From the NCBI GenBank assembly GCA_033439265.1, contig JAVTVX010000010.1, positions 8,866,001 through 8,930,000 on the forward strand: a DNA stretch of 64,000 bases, given 5' to 3'. Shown piece after piece: positions 11,512-21,880 of the stretch (position 1 is the first letter of the stretch; each line of letters opens with the position of its first letter). A program made the translations under genes and the position numbers. The notes beneath the pieces were generated by a model, which made no database searches, was not told the DNA's origin, and saw only the letters and a list, made by a program, of their open reading frames with translations. Origin of the DNA: Dillenia suffruticosa (Eukaryota > Streptophyta > Magnoliopsida > Dilleniales > Dilleniaceae).

Positions 11512-13289
11512 ATCACTTTAGTCTCTACTTCTAGAGGAGAAGCTTTTTTCAAGGGAAACAAATGAATGGAGGTTGAATAAGATGCTTGAAACGACATGGA
11601 GAGGATATAAGTGGTCAAATGAAAGCCTGTGATGACTTATTTTAGAATCCGTTGCGCGCAAGGAATAGGAACAATGCGTACATAGCATCTCTCATGATGT
11701 AAAGCCTAATTCCTTGTACAAGCATGGTTCTTGATATGATAGTTAAGGCATAGCTAACGATTTTCTATCAATTCGCACGCACCACAATTGGGTCTCCATT
11801 AACATCATTCTCATGGACAATGTAAATCCCAAATTGCTATCACCACCTATTGCACTGCAGTACATAGATTTAGATTAGATCGACTACGTCAAGAAAAAAT
11901 GCTTAGTCCCGCAGCGTCTACCATCCTCGTCTGCAATTTTTTCTTGTTACAGTGGGGCCTCTTTAGATTAGATCTTGTCGCTCAAAATCATCAACCATGG
12001 TTGTTTTGTCCATGATATTCCACCTTCCATTCCCACATACAACCACTTGTAATGGCATAAGCATCCCCTTATTTTCTCATGTGCCAAATAAGAGATTGTT
12101 TGGTGAGTTGACAAATCTAATAATCTTTATTTACGGATTATTGGTTTTGTAGTATGGGTAATATATTATTTAATCAAAATCTTAAATCTAAATATTGAAA
12201 ATAAAAAAAAAAAGACGACGGGAGAGTTCATCGCCTAATAGATTTGATAGATAACTCAAATTGAAATAATTGACCGGGATCAAGCCGTTCGATAAAAAAA
12301 ATACAATATATAATGATTAAGAAAATTTTCTTCCTCTTGGCTAACAAGATTAAGATTTCAAATAATTCATCAAGTATACGGGAGCCAATGACAATTGTTT
12401 GCGGAACAATAGCCTTTATTTTTGGGCATTTCATTCTCATCCGCGGATGACTTCTAGGTAGCTTCATAAGTGAACATATCAATATGCCTTTTAGGAGTAT
12501 AAACTTCTATCCATAATAGTATGCATGTCAACATGCTCCCTATGATGATGTATAATCAAAAGGTTGTCTCTTTGGCATTCAAATCGTTAGCGTCCGCGGA
12601 TTTGAAACCGCGACGAATGTGGACCCCCGCAGTATTAGTTTTAGTGCCGTTAGGTAAGATTTTTTTTTAACTTCTCTTCTTCTCTTCTTATAAAGTGAAA
12701 TCTTACGAATAGAATTTTTTAAAATATCTTAAAAAAAAGTTTTTTTTTTTTATGAAAAAAAAATTTTAAAATAGTTTTTAAATAAAAGCTCTTGGAAAAA
12801 GTTTTTACTTCTCCTTTTCTTAATACTCCAATTTTTTTGAAAATTTTTATTTTTTTATTTTATTTATATCTTCGTATAATTATTTTTATTCTATTAATAT
12901 CCTTATTTAAATTATATAAGATTTTAAATATACTGATTAATTTTTAACTTTTAACTTTATTTTAAAAATAAAAAAATAAAAAAGAAATTAACTACTTTAT
13001 TTTTTTTTTTACAGAAATTAACTATTTTATTTAAAAAGTAAAAAAATTAAATATTTTTTAATATTTTTTTAAAAGTAATTAATTTTTATTTCTTAAAAGA
13101 GAACCTAAAGTGGAAAAAAAAAATCGTACCATACGGAGACTTGGGAGTTGGGGAATCATCTTCAACGAATATTCGACAATTGTTGTGACACATGGACGGT
13201 TTTATCTGCATTGAGAAATTTAAGATTAGTGGGGTCCACCAGTGTAAATCCGTAGGGGATAGAGCCAGCATATTTGATAATTTTTTTAA
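11512..13289. other. 3' flank of gene B and AT-rich intergenic DNA
   Basis: The first 200-300 bp are probably 3' UTR. From about 12640 to 13080 the sequence is very AT-rich with long T and A runs. No ORF with a recognisable domain was found on either strand. Confidence 0.5.
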
Positions 13290-13665
13290 ATAAATAAAAT
13301 TCAAATGAAATTTATTTATGAGCGTATAACCCTTAGATAACGGGCCTTTAATTAAAAAAAAATAATTTTAATATTAAAATTCATCCAATATAATATCTAT
13401 TTTATATTTATTTAAATAAAGTAAAAAATAAAATAGAATATCATATTAACAGTACTAGGGAATTTCTAAATTGGAAGGAACGTGGTATGTTACAAGTAAA
13501 AGTGACCTTAACATACTAGGAGGCCATTGCGACATCTTCTAATTACTAAAATTCTGAATTTATTATATTTTATTTTAGAAAAAAGAAAAAAGAAAAACAA
13601 TAAAAAGCACAATTAGATGACTCTTCTATTATATAAACCCTTTAAACTCTTCTATGACATCAGCC
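13290..13665. repeat. Dispersed repeat, copy 1 (related to 21595-21880)
   Basis: Matches 21595-21880 in order: a TAACCCT segment, ATTTTAA.ATTAAAAT, AATATAATAT, then TAAAGTAAAAAATAAAAT, and a 3' block with CACAATTAGATGACTC and TTCTAT..AAACCCTT. This copy carries an extra stretch of about 100 bp (about 13450-13555). The two copies lie either side of the copia element but are not its target duplication. Confidence 0.6.
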
Positions 13666-14526
13666 TTGAAAGAATTATAAGAACAAGAATAGACATGGTA
13701 CCGGCAACCAATGAGAAAATGTTATCAGTTAGACCTCCCCAACCCTCTTGTGCCTGTTGATCCCGTGTTAAGTAAGTTGATACGCATTACGGGGGCCCAG
13801 TTGAAAATTTCCGATAATTCTGCTTAGAATTCTAGGAAGTTTCAGTACCCCAAAGTCCAAACCAACGCGGAAGGAAGAAATGTATTTCTCTCGCTTTTGG
13901 TACTTCTTAAAATGGTTTTGAAACTTCATAAAATGCACATCAGAATTAAGCTTCGTAAAATCAAATATAACCTTCAAAATGGTTCTAATTCAGTTCTAAA
14001 ATCGGAAACGCTACTGATTTTTGAAATTAAAACTAAAATTTTTAAAGAATCATAAAACTAGAACCATAAAATTGAAATATAAATATTTAAAAAAAAATCA
14101 TTGAGATCATAAAAAACTATGAAAAAATCTCAAAAAAAAAAAAAATGCAAGACCATAAATTTTGGGAACTAAACTTAAACTAAACTAGAAATATTCTAAA
14201 ATTGAAACCAAACCGAAACTTTATGGTTATTTTTCTTGTCAAACTTGAAATATTCGGTTTTCATTCAATCATACTTCAATTCTTATGTCTACTCTTGCAT
14301 TCTAGACCAATGTTATCTTATAAATGTTTGCGTATCTATGACACATTGATTATCACATATTCATGCCATTATCTAAAATAGACAAACAGTCCAAGTAAAG
14401 TATAAACTATATTCCCTTTAAAATGCCATTTTCTAAAATATTCTATTTTGGTGCAATCTCTTACATAATAAAAGTTATTTTAACATACATAAGTAAATAT
14501 AATTTGAGAGTTATAGTATTCGATGT

Positions 14527-15016
14527 TGTTGGATTTAATCGCGCATGCGGAAGCGTGAATTAAATAGATCGGAATTTTCGGGATAAATACCTCTATTGGG
14601 CGGTCTCCAAAATCTACCGTGTCGCGATGTCCCTCGAACGGATCGCACGGTCGGATGGTGATCACGAGGTTAGTCGAATCACCACCACAGCATCACAACG
14701 CCGCAATCCTCATGTCCGGTGAATCGTCTGACGATGGGAGATTTTCCTACGCGAAAATCTCCATCCCTCTCTCTAGTTTCTCTCTCTAGAGAATATGTGA
14801 AACCCTAGCCTCCATAGTTGCCTCACATGGCTTCTCTCCACACACAAGGTAGGAGAAGGAGAGTTTCCTCTATTGTTTTCTCTCTCAGAAGGAAGGTAAG
14901 ACCAATTCACTTAATTGGTTGGGGGTTACCAAAATATTGGTTAATGGTAATTAAGGATGGGAGTTACCCCATTCCTTAATTACCCAAATGCCCATAATGG
15001 GCATCAATAACCAACA
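14527..15016 (-). repeat. 3' LTR of the copia element
   Basis: 490-bp LTR with TGTTGG/CCAACA termini. No mismatch to the copy at 21095-21584 was seen when both were read side by side. It contains a CT-rich block (TCTCTCTCTAG) and a TTAATTACC segment near its minus-strand 5' end. Confidence 0.95.
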
Positions 15017-15029
15017 TCTCCCACTTGCA
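15017..15029 (-). other. Polypurine tract of the copia element
   Basis: On the minus strand the bases just before the 3' LTR read AAGTGGGAGA, the usual form of a copia polypurine tract that primes plus-strand synthesis. Its position directly against the LTR end fixes the element's orientation. Confidence 0.8.
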
Positions 15030-16139
15030 CATTAGGGCATTTCACTTCCGTCAATCACAAGATCGCAACTCATGCGATTTATCACATCACCCTACTGGAC
15101 CTTCATACTGGATTGGGCGTCGTGCGACCGGCGAGTACACCTGCAAGCAAAGACTTTTCGATACACCTGTTAGGATGATCGAGAAGTCACTGTTAGTATA
15201 AAAATAACTCGCTATACCCCAGACTCAATGTATTTACATCCATCGAGCCACTTTCCTCATCGAAAGTGATCCCCAATCAATTTGCTCGACTATGTATTCA
15301 TTATTATGTTTGAATCCCAACATGGATTAACACAATAGGTCGACCTATGAATACATAACAATGATGTAATGACTATTGGCCTTCCTTTTCCCAAACTCGA
15401 ATCTATCGGTCTCAATTCAGCTGCTTTCCTAGACCTGCCCCTTAGACCTCAATTTATCTTCCGGGCCATAGGTAAACAGACTAAAGTAGCAACACTGAAC
15501 CAATACTTCTAGAGACAGCCGAAAGTAATAAGGGCATAAGAGATCCCACCCAATGGATCTCAGGTCTCACACAGTGGGAACGGGGATCATGATCAAACTA
15601 TCGTCTCAAATAATAGCTCCCACTATCCCATGGTCGTCTCATCACACGTGGTATGAAACACGTGCCACAGTGTTATTCCCCCATCTCTCAAAGGGCATAT
15701 GTCAGATTTCTCTAACACTGTACAGGTACGGGACTCAGTCTACACATAAGACTTTACCCAGAGATCTCAGAGAGAGCAACTCAGAGACAATATCACAAAT
15801 CGCAGGTGATATCTGAGATCTCATACCTGGCTGCTTACAGACAACATGGATGTGGGTATTTCCATGTCGGTCATATCGCATATGACCTCATCCTGAACAC
15901 ATATCAGGGCGACTTATGTTCTAGTAGGGCTACTCTCAAAGCCTCTTACGACTAGAATCCGTCTCATCTCCGCTCACTCAGAGTCGGAGGTGGTCACTCG
16001 TGTGAGAGAGTCGACCATGCCTGCCTGACACATCTTTTATCACAAGATCACAATATATGACAACAAATGATGCAGGAAATAAATATGTGACTCATTAATG
16101 CATACATGTCATATATTAAAATAAGCATCTAAAACAGTA

Positions 16140-18530
16140 TATAAGGAGAAATGTTAAAGTACACTAAACCCAATGATTCCTTACCTCACAAAGGAATCTC
16201 TCACAACGGGTTTTCTGAAGAGATCAGCTCTCATGCTGAGGTGTACTTAGATGTCACAATACCCTTCTCGGTAATATCTCTCATAGTGGTCTTCGGTATT
16301 AATGTGTTTGGCTTTGCTATTACACTTAGGGTCTCTTTTGATGACAGTGTCAGTCTGATTATCACAATAATCATCACTGACCTCCCACTATCTGTCACAA
16401 TCCCTAAGTCTTCCAAAAAATTTCTGAAGCCAACTATTCTCATGAACTGCAATTGAGCACACTACTAGCTCAATCTCTATCGTAAATAGAGATATACTGG
16501 TTCTCTTCTTACTACTCTAAGAAGATAAAACCTTTTGCGTTTATTCAGATCACTACTCCCAGTCAGTATCTGAATCTCAACCACAAAACGCAAATCACCT
16601 CATCCGTAACACATGGAGAGCTCTGCAGTTCAAATGAGATATTTCGGAATCCTTTTTCACTGCTCTACAGTGATCCCTTCCAGGATTCCATTAATACCTA
16701 CTTACTAGATTAACCATAAAATAAATGTCTGGTCATGTATGCCTCATCGCATACATCAAATTGTATATCACACGTGTATACCTCATCGCATACACTAGAA
16801 ATGTATTTTACACTGGAATAAGGGATTCTACTCATCTCCCTTATTTCTTTATAAATTCTAGGGCATGTGTCAAGATTCAGGTCTTTTTATCTTTAGCGAT
16901 TAGAGTATCTTTTAGGTTGTCATCGCTCTTCTCGAAATGCTTAAGTATCTACCTGATGTAAAACTCTTGTTAGAGAGTCAACACCATTCTCAAGCGATCC
17001 CTATGGATCCAAAATCTGAGAATGAACTAAAACCTCATAACCATGTTACAATGGTCATTAGATACTCTCTGTTGTTCCCAGCCAACAGTATGTCACCTAC
17101 ATATGCGAACATGCTCATAAAGGAGTCATCGGGACGTATCAGATATATGCAATGATCCTACTCGATCATTACAAAACCATAAGATATCACCTTCTCGTGA
17201 AATCTCAAGCGCCGCTGTCTAGATGATGGCTTAAGGTCATATGTTGATTTCGAAAATCAATAGACCTTATACATCTGATCTACTAGAACGAACCCAGAGG
17301 GATGCTCCATGTAGATCGCCTCATCTTTACTTCCAATACGAAAGCGGTATTTACATCCTTGTAATGTGACTCCTAATCCATGTTCGTGACAATCGCTGAA
17401 AGATAAACGGATCGAGATAAATTGGACTATGACTCCTCGATAGTCCACCCCACAGTCTAAGTGTAACCCTTGGTTACTAGACGGGTCCTTTACCTCTTCA
17501 TCAATCCGTTAACCTTTATCTTGACTTTGAGAACCTACTTGTTCCCAATAGTTCTTCCGCCCTTAGGCAAATCAACTAGGTCCCAGACCCCGTTGATTCT
17601 CATCAATTCCTTCTCTTCATTTATGACCTTCAATAAACGGTATTTTGCATCTTTTGCAGAACTCTCGAGAGCCTCTCGGACCGTTTTAGATTTCTCATCT
17701 TTTGCAACGAGGGTCTCACCCTCAATCGAGAAACAACGTTTAAATACGCATTCTCGATACTCTTAGGAGGAGAGAAAAATCTTTACCTCTTGATGGATCG
17801 CTCCCACTGAGATCAAGATCCGTAGTGGATTCTTGTATCCCGCCGTTGGGCTCCCCGAGCCACTAAGCTCATCCATCGCATAAAGGGTAGGGTCCAAATT
17901 GATTTCACCTCTCTTAGGGAAATCATTCTCAAGAAATATAGTATTACGAGACTCAATCTCGATTATAGTGCCGTTCGTGTTCGCGTAGGAACACATATTT
18001 TCTCGCGGGTCTAACTCACCGTGTGAATGCGAGAAATCGTGGCACAACCCCATAACCTCAAGTGGCTAAGGTCAGGCTGCCTCCCTGTCCTAAGCTCAAT
18101 GGGGAACTGACTAGTAGTCAGTAGTCTCGTAATACTCTTATCGAAACAGAGTCCCATGTGTAGTTTAGACGAATACTTGCGTTCTCGCTCGGTTCTAAGA
18201 GTCTAATTGACTCTCAATCTCGCTTATGAACCTCCTGAAGCAGTTTAATGCCTCAGACTGATGCGAGATCAGATAGATGAACCGAAACGCACGTAAGCGT
18301 CTATAAGCATCATTTTTTACACAACTCCATTTCCGGCTCTCATGCTCATGAGACCACAATAAAAAGAAGGAAAACACAATAGTTAACTGCAATGGAGTCC
18401 CAGCTCTCATTGCATCGCCAAATGGTTTTCTCGTCATTTTGCCGACTAGGCAAAACTCACATACGGGTAACTCGAATCTGGTTAGCGGGTCCAAGAAACC
18501 TCTCGCTACTAACCGATTCATCATCTCTTA
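16140..18530 (-). pseudogene. Decayed copia pol: integrase, reverse transcriptase, RNase H
   Basis: Read right to left. A GAG-pre-integrase zinc segment with CEFCLVGKMTRKPF lies at about 18419-18465. Integrase pieces follow, including HLRLWGC near 18040-18090, and much of the catalytic core appears deleted. Reverse transcriptase remains run from 17500 to 16900, including YMEHPSGF near 17300 and FMSMFAYVGD near 17092-17120. RNase H remains run from about 16500 to 16150 and end in the usual ADL..KP region. The catalytic YVDD motif is YVGD (17092-17103), the first Asp being replaced by Gly. Stops and frameshifts occur throughout. A short internal duplication of a YAMRYTR-like segment lies near 16740-16800. 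No functional enzyme can be made from this copy. Confidence 0.85.
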
Positions 18531-18889
18531 CCCCATGTGTCTAAGTCTACTATGTCATTCATTTACATCATCATCTACGCAATCAGATGTAAAGTCAATA
18601 GTAGAACTACTAAAAAACCATTAGAAAGAGTAATACCCAATGCATACATTTCATCATGGATTAAAACCAGAATAATTCAGAAAATTGTCGTATTAAAAAC
18701 AATGGAATAATTTCACGCATATCGTAGTCAATTTTAGACAAGGTACAAATTTGTAGATCCGTCAAATACCTACAATATTGAGGACGTCATAGCAAGTGTC
18801 GTTCCCTCTGACAACGACGAATGCTCTGTCCTTAACGTAAATCCTCCAAACTTAAGGATTCACTTGACGGATTACGCACTCCTATCTCG

Positions 18890-19650
18890 AGTTACGTGGT
18901 CGGTTGCTCCTGATTTCAAAGAAGAGAAATCAGCGAGTATTATAGTGAATGAGAAAAATCTCACACCACGTAAAGAAGAAGAATATTTATTTCTGCTCGT
19001 CACACTCACGAGCGAAATGACCAAATCTACCTCAAACGTAGCAATTTCTTTGGTATAAACAAATTCCTTCTTCTTGCGTTCTTGTACCTCGTTGTCGGTT
19101 TTGTCGGATGATTTTTATTACCTAGATCTCGAGTCTCGTTCGCTAGGCTTAGCGCCGGGGAAGTCCTTACTTGACTCCTCTGAATAAGCATGACTCGAGT
19201 GTGGCCTACTCGCCTCTAGGTGCTCCTCATCGAGATCACAATATGTACTCACGTCAACGAAAGTACGAATACTTTCGTCAATTGTGAGATAGTATTTCAC
19301 GGTTTCCCATGAATCAGGTAAAAAACTGGATCACATCCAGTACCTAAATTTCATCCGAAATTTACTCGTCCGTATATATTAACTCGGTGATCATACTCGC
19401 CATTTGCTTCATTGTATGATTAACCCTTTTCTTCTGCATCCTCACATAGGAGCCGAAGAGAGCAACACTATGCTCTTATGGGACGAGTCGAACCGACGTG
19501 TTCATAAAATATGACTCGAAAAACGAGACTAAGTCATCGTGTATGCCACTGTTAAGCGTTGCCCTAACTTGACAAATCTTTTGTCCCATACACGATAGAT
19601 CTCTTTATCTCGTATATTCTGAGGCGCGGTACCCACCCTGGGGCCCATCA
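18890..19650 (-). pseudogene. Decayed copia gag and protease remnants
   Basis: Minus-strand sequence near 19310 reads LPDSWET, a common gag landmark. A CCHC zinc knuckle occupies 19002-19043, but its second Cys codon has become TGA; the remaining GRFGHFAREC pattern is clear. A protease segment with SGATDHVT lies at about 18891-18914, but the Asp normally before SGA is not present in that reading. The frame is broken several times between these landmarks. Confidence 0.75.
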
Positions 19651-20034
19651 TCTCTTGCCTCAGATTCCCGTTAGATTTTTGTCTCTCGAGAATAAACCGA
19701 ATCTACTCATAAAATCGCGCAGATCATATCATTCAGTTTACTCTCCTTGCAAAAATTTACAAAAAATTTAATACGACAGTTCTCAACGCATTAAGAGAGA
19801 TATTTGTGACTTGGAGATGCTTATTATCTCATTTTTGTACGCCCTACGAATCATCAAGACCAAAATGACTTGAATACGACCCTAAAGCGAGCGTATGAGT
19901 CAACGGACACCATACACCACAACTTGGAATCGCATCTTACCATTTGGATTGTGATTCGGCATACAAAAACCCACAAAAAGTCACATTTATGGATGTAGGA
20001 CCCCCAAAAAATTGAAAAAATTCAATTTTAAGCG

Positions 20035-20590
20035 TTCTCACGCGCCGCACGGGGACCGTCACGCGCCGCCGCTCGCCGGCGGTGCGATCCACGCGCCGCC
20101 GCGCGCCTCCACGCGCCGGCGGTGAGCCTCCACGCGCTGCCACGCGCCTCCACGCGCTGGCAGCAGTCTGGCTCACGCGCCAGACGCGCGGCCCGGCTCA
20201 GACGCGCTGCCACGCGCCTGGCGCGGCTCGGCTCACGCGCGCCCAGTCGCGGGGCGCGGCTCACGCGCCTTCACGCGCTGAGCCGTGTTGAGCCGGTCAG
20301 ACCGGGTCGGTCAACGGGTCAAGGTTGACCCGACTGACCCGGTCAACGGGTCAGGGGTTGACCCGACTGACGGTCAACGGGTTCGAGTCCGACCCGGTCG
20401 GGTCGGTTTGCGGGTCGGACCGGGTCAGGGTCCGACCCGATCCGCTGACCCTGCCCGTTCACGCGCCTGTGTGCGCGTGAAGTCCACGCGCCTAGCAGAC
20501 GCGCCTCCTGGCGCGTGCGTGTCACGTGCCCGCGGGTCTGGGCCGGTTCTTCTTCGCCCGACGGGTCCTGTAACGGGTTTTTCGACCCGT
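20035..20590 (-). other. GC-rich repeat block in the copia leader
   Basis: A sharp GC-rich island in an otherwise AT-rich window. The first part (20035-20290) is built of CACGCGC and related CGC-rich words. The second (20285-20450) is built of GACCCG/CGGGTC and GGTCAAC/GTTGACC words in both orientations. It sits between the 5' LTR and gag, so it belongs to the untranslated leader. Open frames through it on both strands have simple Arg/Ala/Pro-rich composition and are not taken as genes. Confidence 0.75.
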
Positions 20591-21081
20591 TTTCTGGAAA
20601 ACACCAATCCGGCTGTTTTTTCTTGCATTTTTCGACTGGGAAATATTTGTAGGTATCCTCCAAACATCCTACACTCGATTTTAGGAGGATTCAATCCCAA
20701 AAATTCTGGAAATCAACCACCCCAGTCGCGGCCCTCCGCGGCCATTCGGAAATCCCAGTTTCCGGCACCCAAAACTCACAATAAAAGACATAAAACAATA
20801 GATCTAGATGCAAGGAACACATTTATAATTTTTTCATGCATCGATCCGCCCTCTAAAGCTACAGATCTAAGGGTTTTATGTCCGTAGGGTCGCAAACTTC
20901 GACCGGACATTTCATGGCCCAAACATGCTCCAAAAATTAAACAAAAAATATATTTGTAATCCTTGGGCCATGGGTATTCCTACGGTGTTCTCGGATTCAC
21001 GAAACTCATCCGTGATCCGGACCCCAAAATTTTAAAATCCCAAATACAATTCCGAAAATTATTTTAAATTAAATCCAACCC

Positions 21082-21093
21082 GCTCTGATACCA
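21082..21093 (-). other. tRNA-Met primer-binding site of the copia element
   Basis: On the minus strand TGGTATCAGAGC follows the 5' LTR after a single spacer base. It is complementary to the 3' end of plant initiator tRNA-Met, the usual primer for Ty1-copia elements. Confidence 0.9.
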
Positions 21094-21094
21094 T

Positions 21095-21584
21095 TGTTGG
21101 ATTTAATCGCGCATGCGGAAGCGTGAATTAAATAGATCGGAATTTTCGGGATAAATACCTCTATTGGGCGGTCTCCAAAATCTACCGTGTCGCGATGTCC
21201 CTCGAACGGATCGCACGGTCGGATGGTGATCACGAGGTTAGTCGAATCACCACCACAGCATCACAACGCCGCAATCCTCATGTCCGGTGAATCGTCTGAC
21301 GATGGGAGATTTTCCTACGCGAAAATCTCCATCCCTCTCTCTAGTTTCTCTCTCTAGAGAATATGTGAAACCCTAGCCTCCATAGTTGCCTCACATGGCT
21401 TCTCTCCACACACAAGGTAGGAGAAGGAGAGTTTCCTCTATTGTTTTCTCTCTCAGAAGGAAGGTAAGACCAATTCACTTAATTGGTTGGGGGTTACCAA
21501 AATATTGGTTAATGGTAATTAAGGATGGGAGTTACCCCATTCCTTAATTACCCAAATGCCCATAATGGGCATCAATAACCAACA
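21095..21584 (-). repeat. 5' LTR of the copia element
   Basis: 490-bp LTR identical by eye to 14527-15016. It is followed on the + strand by GATGT, the right copy of the target-site duplication. Confidence 0.95.
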
Positions 21585-21594
21585 GATGTTTTAA

Positions 21595-21880
21595 AGAGAA
21601 CAAAACTGAATAAATGTAACTTTTGATTGTGTAACCCTAAAATAATGAGAATTTAATTGAATAAAAAAGATATTTTAACATTAAAATCTATCGATATAAT
21701 ATATGTTCTACATTTATTTAAAATAAAGTAAAAAATAAAATAAAATATCACATTAATAGTACAATTGGAAAAAGTTAAGCGCTTGTTTAGGAAAAATAAA
21801 ACAGACAAAAGAAAAAGAAGAAAAAAACACAATTGGATGACTCTCTTCTATTGTAAAACCCTTCAACCTTAGTGTCTGTA
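21595..21880. repeat. Dispersed repeat, copy 2 (related to 13290-13665)
   Basis: Diverged copy of the repeat at 13290-13665, in the same orientation and lacking the internal 100-bp stretch. It lies immediately right of the copia target duplication. Confidence 0.6.

Larger units (their letters stand above)
14527..21584 (-). mobile_element. Complete Ty1-copia LTR retrotransposon, coding capacity dead
   Basis: A 7058-bp element on the minus strand. The LTRs (14527-15016 and 21095-21584) are 490 bp each and identical as far as I can read them. Each has TGTTGG..CCAACA ends. The flanking 5-bp target duplication is GATGT (14522-14526 and 21585-21589). A primer-binding site matching initiator tRNA-Met adjoins the right (5') LTR, and a purine-rich tract adjoins the left (3') LTR. 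On the minus strand the internal order is gag zinc knuckle, protease, integrase, reverse transcriptase, RNase H, which is the copia order. Every coding segment is broken. Identical LTRs and a perfect target duplication mean recent insertion, while the decayed pol means the element itself was already defective. It must therefore have moved with proteins supplied by a relative, or its LTRs were homogenised later. Confidence 0.93.

Noticed and set aside
16151..16456. 101-codon + strand ORF within the copia element
   Set aside because: The opposite strand carries recognisable RNase H remains; this frame is antisense to them.
20028..20887. Arg/Ala/Pro-rich ORFs in the GC-rich block
   Set aside because: They lie in the untranslated leader of the copia element and are open in many frames because the sequence is GC-rich and repetitive.
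14522..21589. A + strand orientation for the copia element
   Set aside because: The primer-binding site, polypurine tract and all coding remnants read on the minus strand.
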